A DNA stretch of 64,000 bases. It comes from Aegilops tauschii subsp. strangulata. Its lineage: Eukaryota > Streptophyta > Magnoliopsida > Poales > Poaceae. The translations under genes were made by a program, and so were the position numbers. Location of the stretch: positions 142,926,885 to 142,990,884 of the forward strand of contig NC_053038.3 of NCBI RefSeq assembly GCF_002575655.3. Direction: 5' to 3'. The notes beneath the pieces were generated by a model. The model ran no database searches, had not been told where the DNA came from, and was given only the letters and a program-made list of their open reading frames with translations. This document shows, piece by piece, positions 32,621-45,865 of this stretch (position 1 is its first letter; each line of letters begins with the position of its first letter).

Positions 32621-33342
32621 CGCATGGAGCAGATAGGAAGGCACCACAAACCTCGCAACTATGTTGTCACTTCATGCAACTAGGGACGCACCCAAACCGG
32701 AGTTTGGAAATAGTCTACTCTATAATTTGTTGGGGAAACTGGATAAAAAGGTAATAATCTAAACTACTAACAAGAAGGTAAAAATAGGAATTAAGTGACA
32801 CTAAGTTAGTAGGGACAACACTTGAGCAGTAAGGCGTTCTCGAGGGTTCCAGGATCACTACCACATATATGAACTATTGTATCCTCTAGTCACTGGTCAA
32901 ATGCATAAGTGGGCAGAGCCGGGTACATAACACGCTCTATTTGAGGTAGACTTTGTGCCACACACACCGCCATTAGGGTTACAACTCATGATAATTAAGG
33001 GTTTACCCCGTGGACGCGGCCTCTCTAAGGGTTCTCTGTAACTCCCCTATCAATTGTGATGGTCAGGAATTAAGGCTTTTACTATCACCTTGAATTGCCC
33101 AATGCCCCAACCCTTCACAATGACAGTAATATACATACGGCAACAAGGCACCAATGTGAGTGAGCACTCCTCTCAACATTCATGAAGGCTACTAACTCGA
33201 ATCATGAATATGTAATATTGGATCATACTAAGAATCATATAGGGTTCGACCATATCCTCAAGAAATAGTGCAATTACTCAGGTTAATGGTACAGATAGAG
33301 GTGAGGGTCAAGTTACAAGCCGACATCAAGCCAGTGAAGGGA
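32621..33342. other. Unassigned sequence left of the LARD
   Basis: About 720 bp without a recognisable frame, TE end or RNA gene. Confidence 0.4.
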
Positions 33343-33347
33343 GGAGG
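33343..33347. repeat. Target-site duplication GGAGG of the LARD (left copy; right copy 45246-45250)
   Basis: GGAGG precedes TGTAACGCC at 33348 and follows GGGCGTTACA ending at 45245. Confidence 0.93.
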
Positions 33348-36300
33348 TGTAACGCCCCGAGACCTATGCTCCAGACGCCTTCCATATATTTCGTGTTCGC
33401 CGTGTGTTTTATTTTGTTTGTTGCATTCATCATGTCATCATGAGCATTGCATCACATGTTTTCAAAAAACTTGCACCCGTTGATAGTTGCCGCTTCTTCC
33501 TCGTCTCTGTTGACCTTTCTCAAGACCGACTGTTCTTTTGTTGTCCGGCCATTTGAACCTCTCTGCACAGTGCATCGACCCCTCGCCCGTGTCCGAAAAC
33601 TTCCCCGAACCCGAACCGGACTATCGTTACCGTTGGGTCCAGATCATCCCCAAACATCTATAAAACATCACCGTTTTCTTTGTTGGACTCTCCTAGCTTA
33701 TTTTTCTTGACCGTCCGATTTAAATCGGAGGGCCCAAGTAGCCTCTAATCTAATCCCCATGAGATATATATTGACCAACCCTAAAATTGAGGAGAGCTGT
33801 CCCATCCATCCAATCCCTCACCCGCCGCCGCCACCCTCTCCAGAAATCCTCCTCGATTTCCACATCGACTCAACCAGCCTCCTTCCCGATCCACCCCTCG
33901 CCGAGCCTTTGTGCAGCAGCCGCCACCCCCTCTCTTCCCGAGGCCCGAGCAGGAGCGCTCGGCCTCGTCTTCTCGCGCGGCCAGCCGGCTCGACGGCGAG
34001 CTCCAGGACCACCGCCGCGCCCTGCTTCTTCTTCCTCCTCGAGGAGATGCCCCTTGCCTCGAGCACCAACACTCCAAGGCCGTCTTCTGCAGTTTCGTCG
34101 CCGGAGCTCCTCACCACCAGCAGTTCGCCGCACCACTCCTATGTCGCCTCCTTCCTATCGATCTCTCTCACCCGACCCCCCTCTGCCTCTCTGTTCGAGC
34201 AGGAGCCCCACGACGTCGCCATGGATGGCTGCAGCCCGAGCTCGCGTCCGTCACCGCAACAGAGCCACCACCGCATCTCCACGGATCCGTCGGGTCCCGG
34301 CCATCCCCGTCGTTGCCGGACCTCCTCAGCTCGCCGGAGCCCCAAGACCTCGTGCCCAGTCACTCTCCAGGAGCCGCGCCTGTCCGCTGCTGCTCCTCTT
34401 CATCGAGCCGCCCTCATCCACTAGACCGTCGCCTCGCCAAGCTCCATGGCGCCGCCTCCGTGCCCTGCGTCCTGCAGCTGGCCGCCTCCAGCCCTCGTCC
34501 GCGACTGCGCCAAGTCCAGCGAGGCGTCGCCATACCCGTTGACCGCATCGACCTCCCCTGCTTCTGCATCGAGCAGGAGAGGACGCACGCGCCCAGCCGC
34601 CAGATCCTCTGCTCATTGACCCTCGTGTTGACCGCGTCCTGCCTGCTTCCCCTTTGGCCTCCAAGGCCAGCTCAAGCCGGCCCAAGTCAGATCCAGCCTG
34701 CCCTGCCTCCTCCACCGACTGGGCCATGGCCCATGGTGAGCAACGCCCAACCCCTCTTCTATGCATGTTGGGCCAGTCAGATTTGGCCCGATGTAGTTTT
34801 TTTTTCCTGCCTGCGATTTTATCAATTATCCAGTGATTTACCTGTTTTACAGAAAAGTCCCTCTAGATCATGCATTTAATAACTCACAAATGGTGCATCG
34901 GTTTAAAATGATTTTAATATGTAAAATGCTTAGAATTCTGTCTAGTTTCACATTATGCCACTCTCATCCATGTTTAAAATGTTTAAATTGCTGTTTGATT
35001 AAATTTGCTCAAATGCCATGCTAAAATGATTTATTTCATAACTAATTAACCGTAGCTCCAAATTTAATAAACTTTATATGTAAATGGGGTGGAAAATGCA
35101 TAGATTAACATGGTGCACTTCATTTTGCTGTTTAACAACATTAAAATTGTGTTTAGGGCAGAACAGTAGTAAATTCAAAATATGGACATGAGGATTTTCA
35201 GGAATTGTTGTTGATTGTTTCCGGCCTCATTTAACTTGCTTAAATAGTTAGTTTACTTATGCTTCACCTATTGCCATGTTAATCAACATTTAATATTGTT
35301 GGGTACATAAACGAGAGAGAACTAAATATTTGATGTGGTGTTTCGTCAATATGCAACTTGTTACATATTGAGCTCCACTGAATTTGTAGTATTGTTTGTT
35401 GCATTTTGCCATGCCATGCTTCATTTAAACCGGACATGCATCATACTTGATTGTGCATCATGCCATGTTTATGTGATGGTTGTTTACCATGTTGTTTGCT
35501 TCTTTCCGGTTTGCTTCTCTCGTTAGCTTCGGTTTCGTTCTGGAGTTGTGAGGATTTGTTCGACTACATCCGTTTGTCTTCTTCATGGACTCGTTCTTCT
35601 TCCTTGCGGGATTTCAGGCAAGATGACCTTACCCTCGAAATCACTTCTATCTTTGCTTGCTAGTTGTTCGCTCTATTGCTATGCCGCGCTACCTACCACT
35701 TGCTATATCATGCCTCCCATATTGCCATGTCAAGCCTCTAACCCACCTTTCCTAGCAAACCGTTGTTTGGCTATGTTACCGCTTTGCTCAGCCCCTCTTA
35801 TAGCGTTGGTAGTTGCAGGTGAAGATGAAGATTGTTCCATGTTGGAACATGGATATTTTGGCATATCACAATATCTCTTATTTAATTAATGCATCTATAT
35901 ACTTGGTAAAGGGTGGAAGGCTCGGCCTTATGCCTGGTGTTTTATTCCACTCTTGCCGCCCTAGTTTCCGTCATACCGGTGTTATGTTCCTTGATTTTGC
36001 GTTCCTAACGCGGTTGGGTGATTTATGGGACCCCCTTGACAGTTCGCTTTGAATAAAACTCCTCCAGCAAGGCCCATCCTTGGTTTTACCATTTGCCTAC
36101 CTAATCCTTTTTCCCTTGGGTTCTGCAGACTCAAGGGTCATCTTTATTTTAAACCCCCGGGCCAGTGCTCCTCTGAGTGTTGGTCCAACCCGTCAGTCAC
36201 CGGTGGCCACCAGGGGCAACTCTGGGCTCGCCTATCGGAAGCTTGGACAATCCGGTGTGCCCTGAGAACGAGATATGTGCAGCTCCTATCAGGATTTGTC

Positions 36301-37232
36301 GGCACATTCGGGTGACTTTGCTGGTCTTGTTTTACCATTGTCGAAATGTCTTGTAAACCGGGATTCCGAGACTGATCGGGTCTTCCCGGGAGAAGGAATA
36401 TCCTTCGTTGACCGTGAGAGCTTATAATGGGCTAAGTTGGGACACCCCTGCAGGGTATAAACTTTCGAGAGCCGTGCCCATGGTTATGTGGCAGATGGGA
36501 ATTTGTTAATGTCCGGTTGTAGAGAACTTGACACTTGACTTAATTAAAATACATCTACCGCGTGTGTAGCGGTGATGGTCTCTTTTTGGCGGAGTCCGGG
36601 AAGAGAACACGGTCTTGTGTTATGCTTGAACGTAAGTAGTTTCAGGATCACTTCTTGGTCATTTCTAGCTTCGCGACCGTTGCGTTGCTTCTCTTCTCGC
36701 TCTCATTTGCGTATGTTAGCCACCATATATGCTTAGTGCTTGCTGCAGCTCCACCTCATTACCCTATCCTACCCATAAGCTTAAATAGTCTTGATCTCGC
36801 GGGTGTGAGATTGCTGAGTCCTCGTGACTCACAGATACTTCCAAACAGTTGCAGGTGCCGATGATACCAGTGCAGGCGATGCTACCCAGCTCAAGTGAGA
36901 GATCGATGAAGAACTTGGTCTTTAATATGTTTCGTTTCCTGATGATCAATAGTGGAGCCCAGTTGGGACGATCAGGGATCTAGCATTTGGGGTTATCTTC
37001 TTTTCATTTGGATTTGACCGTAGTCGGTCTATGTGTGTATTTTGGTTGATGTATGAATTTATTTGTGTATTGTGTGAAGTGGCGATTGTAAGCCAACTCC
37101 CTTTATCCCATTCTTGTTCATTACATGGGATGGTGTGAAGATGACCTTTCTTGCGACAAAACCTACAATGCGGTTATGCCTCTAAGTCGTGCCTCGACAC
37201 GTGGGAGATATAGCCGCATCGTGGGTGTTACA
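33348..37232 (+). repeat. 5' LTR of the LARD
   Basis: Ends TGTAACGCCC...GGGTGTTACA. A candidate TATA box, ctataaaac, is at 33658-33666. A GC-rich leader-like segment (33800-34740) encodes only low-complexity Pro/Ser/Ala peptides in several frames, which I do not treat as genes. The 3' part holds the decayed mini-gene island near 36855 (stops inside the acidic peptide). Confidence 0.92.
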
Positions 37233-37252
37233 GGTTGGTAATCAGAGCCATC
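37233..37252 (+). other. Primer-binding site of the LARD
   Basis: ggttggtaatcagagccatc immediately follows the 5' LTR. It matches the initiator tRNA-Met complement apart from one extra a (TGGTAATCAGAGC against TGGTATCAGAGC). Confidence 0.85.
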
Positions 37253-40200
37253 CCCAACTTAGGAGCCCCCTGCTTGATCGAATCGATGGCGTTGTTGAGT
37301 CTAGAAAAAAATGTTTTGAGTCTTAGGATTATATATATCGGAGAGTAGGATTCTTTTTACTCCTCAGTCCCTTCGTCGCTCTGGTGAGGCCCCCTGACGT
37401 AGAAGTTTTGACTCTCCTCTCCTCAAATTTCTCTAAAAACAATTTAGGATCACGCGGGTATCTTAGAATCGTTCGATGGTTTTGTGATGATAACATTGTT
37501 CTTGGTGCCTCCTGACATTTAGGGGTTGTGGCAGTGTCCCGGGGAGTTGAGCTCCGAGGTGTTGTCGTCACAATTTTATCGTTGCAGTTCTGGAATACCT
37601 GAGTTTCGCCGACATCGAAAATCTCTTTTATGCAGTTGTTGGTGAGATCACCTCGACGCCACCCAGTACTGGGGTGGGAGTTCGGGAGTATTGCCATAAC
37701 TCGTATAACGGATGCTTTTCGAAGGTTGAGGTACACGATTTCCGAAGTTTTCTTGGTTATGTGTTGAAGGATGGATACAACTGGATCTAGGTATTGTTAG
37801 TTTGGGTGAGATATATTGTGTCCCTGTATCCCCAACACCTGATTGCATAACCAGAAAGTTTCGGGAGTTTATAAGTGGGAATTCAAGTAGCTCCTAGGAT
37901 ATCTTTCCGACAAATGCATGATATGAGATTGGGGTTCGACGTCTAGTGGTCCGCCTTTCCACGGTTGGTTTTACAGTGGTCTCGTAGTGTCTTAAAGAGT
38001 CCTTGGCTATGCCGACTCGGGGACGCTTCGTATGTCATGTGCACTGCCTTGTACATGATGGTGCTGTACGGTCGAGCCCGTGTGGGCCCCACCATGAAAA
38101 CTTCGAACGAAATCTCTATCATATGTTTGTTCCGGCTTATTCTACAAGCCAAATCCTTTGTTGTTGTTTTGTTTTGTTGTATTCGAGTTGCTTCAATGCC
38201 AAGTGTTGACTCCATACCTTATTATAAACGGTGTTCCCATATTTCTATGTGGTTGCTAATCCTTTCGATCATCGAGATTGTCATATTAATTCTTTTCAAC
38301 CGGTGTGCTTCTCTTCAAGTGGATCCGATCATTTCAACATTCACAAGATCACCTCTCAGTTTTTTCCAACATTGTTTGTTTCATCCGTCCCAAATTGTCT
38401 GTGTTTTCCCGCCCTCCCACCCTTTTCTTCAAGGACTCAGATTTCTTAATCAAGTATCCTTTTTATTGATGCGAAGTCTCTTCATTCTTTTCTTTCAATG
38501 TTCTTATCCGGTGATTTCCCTTGAAGATACTAACGGAGCTTCAAGTTTATTATTCTTCGTTCTTTTTCTTCTCCGGTGGACTCAAGTCAAGCTTTCAGTG
38601 TTGATCGTATTCTTTTCCTCGTTTCAAATGCTTTCTCATGTCGGTGCATCTCTTAATCATCCACCTCTTGCTATTCATGTTATCTGGAGTGCTGAAGATA
38701 TCTCAGAAGATTCGCATTTCCATTCCCAATCCGTTCAAGCTATCTCGAGGTTGTTATCTCTTTTGAGCCATTTAATTCAACCGGCGCAATCTTTCTTTTA
38801 ATCATTCAACGGTGTATCTTTTGAGTGGGCCCTAACCCACAGGTTTTTTCCCAGGATCTTACCTAACTCTTCTAATTCTTTCCGGAGTTATTCTCTAATT
38901 CATTGCAAAGTTTGACGTAAGAATGAATTATCATCAGTCAAATGTCTTTCTCCAAGATCTTTCAAACTCTTTTCATTGTTGGTTCAATCTTTCTAATTTT
39001 CATCCCGGAGTATCTCAACAATTCATGGTGGTGTTTCTCATCGTCATTCTCAACATTTGAAGACTGAAGAAGAATTTCTCTTGAATCTTGCTCCATTCTC
39101 TTGAAGACTCATCGTTCTAACTTGTTGCCATCCTCTCAAATTGTTTCCAATCGCGCAATTCTTTTCTTACCCATCTAGAGCATTTCAGAGTTGTTTTCAT
39201 TTCTTGATCATCCAAAGGCCATCATTTCAGAAGATTTCTTCGTTCTAAGTTTTCAGCTCTCGCTCTCCAAATCTTACCGGTGCATCGTTCAGATATCCTC
39301 TAATCAGTTCATGATCTCTGCGTTCTCATGTATCTAAATTCTCTGAAGTATCTTCGTTTTTTTATAATTCTTACCAGTGATTCATCCCTTTACTTCGTTC
39401 GTTTTCAATTCTTACGGTGGTTCGTTCAAGATTTCTCGTCCATTGTTATCATATCAATTCATTCGTTCTTTCCAAATCCTACCGGCAGATCGTTGAAGAC
39501 TTTTCTCAAGTTTACGCTATATCTCTCTTAATCCTTTATACGAGAATAAGTAGTATGCCAAATCCGTTGCTTGTCATCAATCTAAATTGGTGAAGGATAA
39601 GCATAACATAATTCTTATTCTTGTTTCATCCAAGTGATTAATTCCTTATTCCGGAGGTTCATAAAAAATCTTGATCTCATTTGTTCATCTCTTGTTTCCG
39701 GAGTTTGTTCATCATATCACATTCTCGGTTCGAGATGCTTCATCTTTTCTTTTTCGGAGTTCCAAGTTTTCCGCATTATCTCGTCGCGAAGCTCCATCTA
39801 AATCATTGCAAGGCTTCACCTTGTGTTGTCAACTTCTCTTTCTTTTTATCATCCTTTTTTTACCGGAGTTCTTCATGGAGGTTCACATGGTGGTTCGTCC
39901 AGGATTCTTTTCATTCTTCAATTGTTCTTCAAGAATTCTCTCGGAGTTAAGATCCGCTAAGCTATACTCTAAAATTAACATGGTGTTCAACACATGTTTT
40001 GTTTTGTGGAGTCTAAGCATTCTTCATCTTGCATTCTAAAGTGCAATTCATTCTACCTTATCATTTGAGGTGGTGTTATGTCATTCTTGACAATTTGAGT
40101 TCGCGTTTCATGATTCACATGTTGTCAAGAATGAGATATTTTAAATCCACCAATCTCTTCATTGGAGTTATCTTGTGTCATGTTTCACCTAAAGTCTTCC

Positions 40201-41363
40201 CTAAGGAATGTTGCTAATTGTGGTGTCTATCAATGATCCAAGTTTTCTCCTATCCTCTCGGCAAGAGAAGTTTTCATCTCTTCGTTGATCTCAAGCAAGC
40301 AATTGTTTCCATTAGTGGCGGGTTGTCACCTCATAATTTTGAGATTTGTTCCATAAGCCCTCAACAAGCTTGTTCTTTTCGTTGTTGATTTTCCAACAAC
40401 TCCGTTATAACCTTCTTGGAAGGGTGCTTTCCAAGCTCATTTGTGGCAGAAGTTGTCATTTTCTTCTCCATTCTTTATTCCAAGGATCTATCTTCTATTA
40501 TTTATTTCTTCCAGAGGCATTGTGATGTTGCTCTCTTCACTCATCTTCTCGATTTGTGAGGACCATGTTCTTTTCGTGCTTATCCATTTCCAACCGGAGT
40601 GTCGTGCCCTCTTTTCAAGTTCTTCCCATTCTGTCAAGTTTTGCCTACCTTCTCAACCGGAGTGCTGTCTGAAATCTTTCTTACCCCTTGTGCCATTCTT
40701 TTAATAGTTCCAGAGGCAGTGTGTTGTTGATTTCATCAAGTATCCTCTCATTTTGTCAAATTCATGTTCAATTCCTTCCATTTACAGTTGGAGTGTTGTC
40801 CAAATTATATCATTCTTATTCCTTCTTTATCTTGTTTTAACCGGAGTGTTGTGTCTATCATTCCTCTTTTAACCGGAGTCTCATCCAAGTGCTTTCATTT
40901 TGCCAAGTTAAAATTCTATCCCTCCCATTTTCCAACCGGAGCGTTATCGTAATTGATCATTATCGTTCCTTGTACATCTCGTTTGAACCGGAGTGCTTGC
41001 ATGTACTTCTCGTCCATTGTTCTCGTCATTCATAGCTTTGCAAACTCCAAGGTTCACATGGTGTTCCTTGTTTCTCTTTTCTACCGGTGTGCTTTCATAT
41101 TCCTTTTGATCCGTTAAGCTCTTGTTTCATATTCTTCAACCTACAAAGGTTCTCGCAATGTTCCTTGTTCCTCTTTGATAACGGAGTGTTTTCAATCTCA
41201 TTCATCTCCCTTGTATTCTCTCTTTTCGTTCATTCAATCCCTCAAGGTTCTTTGGTTTCACTCGTTTGTCGAAGAAGCAACTTTGTTTTACCTCTTCCTC
41301 TTCCGCTTTTCTCCGGTGCCATCCTAGATCTCGGGACGAGATCCTCTCATAGTGGTGGAGTGT
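37253..41363 (+). other. Non-coding interior of the LARD
   Basis: Strongly T/C-rich on the plus strand from about 38130. A short motif, aaccggagtgttgt or close variants, recurs many times (near 40594, 40658, 40788, 40838, 40868, 40931, 40984, 41082, 41180, and more degenerate copies such as ttccggagt back to about 38875). The longest frame, 37965-38801, has a Phe/Ser/Leu-rich product that reflects base composition. Just before the 3' LTR, ctcgggacgagatcctctcatag resembles the 3' end of autonomous Gypsy interiors, which hints at the partner family. Confidence 0.8.
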
Positions 41364-44300
41364 TGTAACGCCCCGAGACCGATGCTCCAGACGCCTTCCA
41401 TATATTTCGTTTTCGCCGTGTGTTTTATTTTGTTTGTTGCATTCATCATGTCATCATGAGCATTGTATCGCATGTTTTCAAAAAACTTGCACCCGTTGAT
41501 AGTTGCCGCTTCTTCCTCGTCTCTATTGACCTTTCTCAAGACCGACTGTTCTTTTGTTGTCCGGCCATTTGAACCTCTCTGCACAGTGCATCGACCCCTC
41601 GCGCGTGTCCGAAAACTTCCCCGAACCCGAACCGGACTATCGTTACCATTGGGTCCGGATCATCCCCAAACATCTATAAAACATCACCGTTTTCTTTGTT
41701 GGACTCTCCTAGCTTATTTTTCTTGACCGTCCGATTTAAATCGGAGGGCCCAAGAGCCTCTAATCTAATCCCCATGAGATATATATTAACCAACCCTAAA
41801 ATTGAGGAGAGCTGTCCCATCCATCCAATCCCTCACCCGCCGCCGCCACCCTCTCCAGAAATCCTCCTCGATTTCCACATCGACCCAACCAGCCTCCTTC
41901 CCGATCCACCCCTCGCCGAGCCTTTGTGCAGCAGCTGCCACCCCCTCTCTTCCCGAGGCCCGAGCAGGAGCGCTCGGCCTCGTCTTCTCGCGCGGCCAGC
42001 CGGCTCGACGGCGACCTCCAGGACCACCGCCGCGCCCTGCTTCTTCTTCCTCCTCAAGGAGATGCCCCTCGCCTCAAGCACCAACGCTCCAAGGCCGTCT
42101 TCTGTAGTTTCGTCACCGGAGCTCCTCACCACTAGCAGGTCTCCGCACCACTCCTACGTCGCCTCCTTCCTATCGATCTCTCTCACCTGACCCCCCTCTG
42201 CCTCTCTGTTCGAGCAGGAGCCCCACGACGTCGCCATGGATGGCTGCAGCCCGAGCTCGCGTCCGTCACCGCAATAGAGCCACCACCGCATCTCCACGGA
42301 TCCGTCGGGTCCCGGCCATCCCCGTCGTTGCCGGACCTCCTCAGCTCGCCGGAGCCCCAAGGCCTCGCGCCAAGTCACTCTGCAGGAGCCGCGCCTGTCC
42401 GCTGCTGCTCCTCTTCATCGAGCCGCCCTCATCCACCAGACCGTCGCCTCGCCAAGCTCCATGGTGCCGCCTCCGTGCCCTGCATCCTGCAGCTGGCCGC
42501 CTCCAGCCCTCGTCCGCGGCCGCGCCAAGTCCAGCGAGGCGTCGTCGTACCCGTTGACCGCATCGACCTCCCCTGCTTCTGCATCGAGCAGGAGAGGACG
42601 CACGCGCCTAGCCGCCAGATCCTCTGCTCGTTGACCCTCGTGTTGACCGCACCCTGCCTGCTTCCCCTTCGGCCTCCAAGGCCAGCTCAAGCCGGCCCAA
42701 GTCAGATCCAGCCTGCCCCGCCTCCTCCACCGACTGGGCCATGGCCCATGGTGAGCAGCGCCCAGCCCCTCTTCTGTGCATGTTGGGCCAGTCAGATTTG
42801 GCCCGATGTAGTTTTTTTCCTGCCTGTGATTTTATCAATTATCCAGTGATTTACCTGTTTTACAGAAAAGTCCCTCTAGATCATGCATTTAATAACTCAC
42901 AAATGGTGCATCGGTTTAAAATGATTTTAATATGTAAAATGCTTAGAATTCTCTCTAGTTTCACATTATGCCACTCTCATCCATGTTTAAAATGTTTAAA
43001 TTGCTGTTTGATTAAATTTGCTCAAATGCCATGCTAAAATGATTTATTTCATAACTAATTAACCGTAGCTTCAAATTTAATAAACTTTATTTGTAAATGG
43101 GGTGGAAAATGCATAGATTAACATGGTGCACTTCATTTTGCTGTTTAACAACATTAAAATTGTGTTTAGGGTAGAACAGTAGTAAATTCAAAATATGGAC
43201 ATGAGGATTTTCCGGAATTGTTGTTGATTGTTTCCGGCCTCATTTAACTTGCTTAAATAGTTAGTTTACTTATGCTTCACCTCTTGCCATGTTAATAAAC
43301 ATTTAATATTGTTGGGTACATAAACGAGAGAGAACTAAATATTTGATGTAGTGTTTCGTCAATATGCAACTTGTTACATATTGAGCTCCACTGAATTTGT
43401 AGTATTGTTTGTTGCATTTTGCCATGCCATGCTTCATTTAAACCGGACATGCATCATACTTGATTGTGCATCATGCCATGTTTATGTGATGGTTGTTTAC
43501 CATGTTGTTTGCTTCTTTCCGGTTTGCTTCTCTCGTTAGCTTCGGTTTCGTTCCGGAGTTGTGAGGATTTGTTCGACTACGTCCGTTTGTCTTCTTCATG
43601 GACTCGTTCTTCTTCCTTGCGGGATTTCAGGCAAGATGACCTTACCCTCGAAATCACTTCTATCTTTGCTTGCTAGTTGTTCGCTCTATTGCTATGCCGC
43701 GCTACCTACCACTTGCTATATCATGCCTCCCATATTGCCATGTCAAGCCTCTAACCCACCTTTCCTAGCAAACCGTTGTTTGGCTATGTTACCGCTTTGC
43801 TCAGCCCCTCTTATAGCGTTGGTAGTTGCAGGTGAAGATGAAGATTGTTCCTTGTTGCAACATGGATATTTTGGCATATCACAATATCTCTTATTTAATT
43901 AATGCATCTATATACTTGGTAAAGGGTGGAAGGCTCGGCCTTATGCCTGGTGTTTTGTTCCACTCTTGCCGCCCTAGTTTCCGTCATACTGGTGTTATGT
44001 TCCTTGATTTTGCGTTCCTTACGCGGTTGGGTGATTTATGGGACCCCCTTGACAGTTCGCTTTGAATAAAACTCCTCCAGCAAGGCCCAACCTTGGTTTT
44101 ACCATTTGCCTACCTAATCCTTTTTCCCTTGGGTTCTGCAGACTCAAGGGTCATCTTTATTTTAAACCCCCGGGCCAGTGCTCCTCTGAGTGTTGGTCCT
44201 ACCCGTCAGTCGCCGGTGGCCACCAGGGGCAACACTGGGCTCGCCTATCGGAAGCTTGGACAATCCGGTGTGCCCTGAGAACGAGATATGTGCAGCTCCT

Positions 44301-45245
44301 ATCAGGATTTGTCGGCACATTCGGGTGGCTTTGCTGGTCTTGTTTTACCATTGTCGAAATGTCTTGTAAACCGGGATTCCGAGACTGATCGGGTCTTCCC
44401 GGGAGAAGGAATATCCTTCGTTAACCATGAGAGCTTATAATGGGCTAAGTTGGGACACCCCTGCAGGGTATAAACTTTCGAGAGCCGTGCCCGCGGTTAT
44501 GTGGCAGATGGGAATTTGTTAATGTCCGGTTGTAGAGAACTTGACACTTGACTTAATTAAAATACATCAACCGAGTGTGTAGCCGTGATGGTCTCTTTTC
44601 GGCGGACTCCGGGAAGAGAACACGGTCTTGTGTTATGCTTGAACGTAAGTAGTTTCAGGATCACTTCTTGATCATTTCTAGCTTCGCGACCGTTGCGTTG
44701 CTTCTCTTCTCGCTCTCATTTGTGTATGTTAGCCACCATATATGCTTAGTGCTTGCTGCAGCTCCACCTCATTACCCTATCCTACCCATAAGCTTAAATA
44801 GTCTTGATCTCGCGGGTGTGAGATTGCTGAGTCCTCGTGACTCACAGATACTTCCAAACAGTTGCAGGTGCCGATGATACCAGTGCAGGCGATGCTACCC
44901 AGCTCAAGTGAGAGCTCGATGAAGAACTTGGTCTTTAATATGTTTCGTTTCCTGATGATCAATAGTGGAGCCCAGTTGGGACGATCAGGGATCTAGCATT
45001 TGGGGTTATCTTCTTTTCATTTGGATTTGACCGTAGTCGGTCTATGTGTGTATTTTGGATGATGTATGAATTTATTTGTGTATTGTGTGAAGTGGCGATT
45101 GTAAGCCAACTCCCTTTATCCCATTCTTGTTCATTACATGGGATGGTGTGAAGATGACCCTTCTTGCGACAAAACCTACAATGCGGTTATGCCTCTAAGT
45201 CGTGCCTCGACACGTGGGAGATATAGCCGCATCGTGGGCGTTACA
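41364..45245 (+). repeat. 3' LTR of the LARD
   Basis: Very similar to the 5' LTR; in the first ~125 bp I count four substitutions. Candidate TATA box ctataaaac at 41674-41682. The mini-gene island near 44872 carries the same two in-frame stops as the 5' LTR, so that decay predates this insertion. Confidence 0.92.
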
Positions 45246-45286
45246 GGAGGCATGGCGGTGATGATGGTGATGGCGGCGCCAATGAT

Positions 45287-45789
45287 CACTACTGCAGGAT
45301 GGTCTAAACGCGACACTACAATCAGAGACCCTTCGACGAAACTGTGTGTGATGCATTAATCGCAAACGGTGATGTAAAAAACCCATAAATAATGATACGA
45401 AATGTTTGCGATGGCGGAGACATCAAACACGATTCAGATTATAGTTGTCTGTGTGATGCGTGACATATGGTTGATCCATACGAACTGCTTGCCATTTGCC
45501 AGAACAACATAAACGGGCAGCCATATCAAGGTGTGTGCGATATACGGCATAAAGTTCACTCGGATGAACTGTTTGCGATGATCGAGATGAACACAAATGA
45601 TTTGGCATAACAAGATGTGTGTGATACCCTATAAACAGGTCGGTAATCAAAATTGTGTGCGATCATTATAGACAACGCATACAATTTTTTTTGAATTGTG
45701 TGCTTCACAGGGCACACAACTCAAGAAACCAAAATGTGGGCGATAATGTAAAAGATCTCTGTTGAATACGTATAGCTATCCGTCTGCGA
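45287..45789 (+). mobile_element. CACTA end 1: terminus and subterminal repeats
   Basis: CACTACTGCAGGATGGTC begins at 45287. The next 500 bp contain repeated subterminal words: tgtttgcgat / tgtgtgcgat, gaactg(t/c)ttgc, acataaacgggcagccatatca and gatatacggcat. CACTA transposases are known to bind such subterminal arrays. The same terminus occurs at 52510. No matching right end is seen in the window. Confidence 0.82.
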
Positions 45790-45865
45790 TTATATTGACA
45801 GGGGAAACAGAGGTAACAAATTAATATGAGCGAACGGCAACAGAGATATATACAGTCTGCTTAAT

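Larger units (their letters stand above)
33348..45245 (+). mobile_element. Complete non-coding LTR retrotransposon of LARD (Sukkula-like) type
   Basis: Two long LTRs, 33348-37232 (3885 bp) and 41364-45245 (3882 bp), enclose a 4131-bp interior, flanked by GGAGG. A primer-binding site for tRNA-Met and a purine tract before the 3' LTR (agtggtggagtg) give plus-strand orientation. No gag, protease, integrase, RT or RNase H is found in any frame of the interior. Very long LTRs plus a conserved non-coding interior match the definition of large retrotransposon derivatives, of which barley Sukkula is the classic case. It must have been mobilised in trans, probably by a Gypsy partner. Confidence 0.92.

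Noticed and set aside
33759..34879. Overlapping long frames in the LARD LTRs (both copies)
   Set aside because: Several frames on both strands are open together in a GC-rich Pro/Ser/Ala segment, which is expected by composition; this is better read as an LTR leader.
37965..38801. 278-codon plus-strand open frame in the LARD interior
   Set aside because: The T/C-rich composition gives long Phe/Ser/Leu frames; no retrotransposon or other domain is visible and the frame is not bounded by plausible signals.
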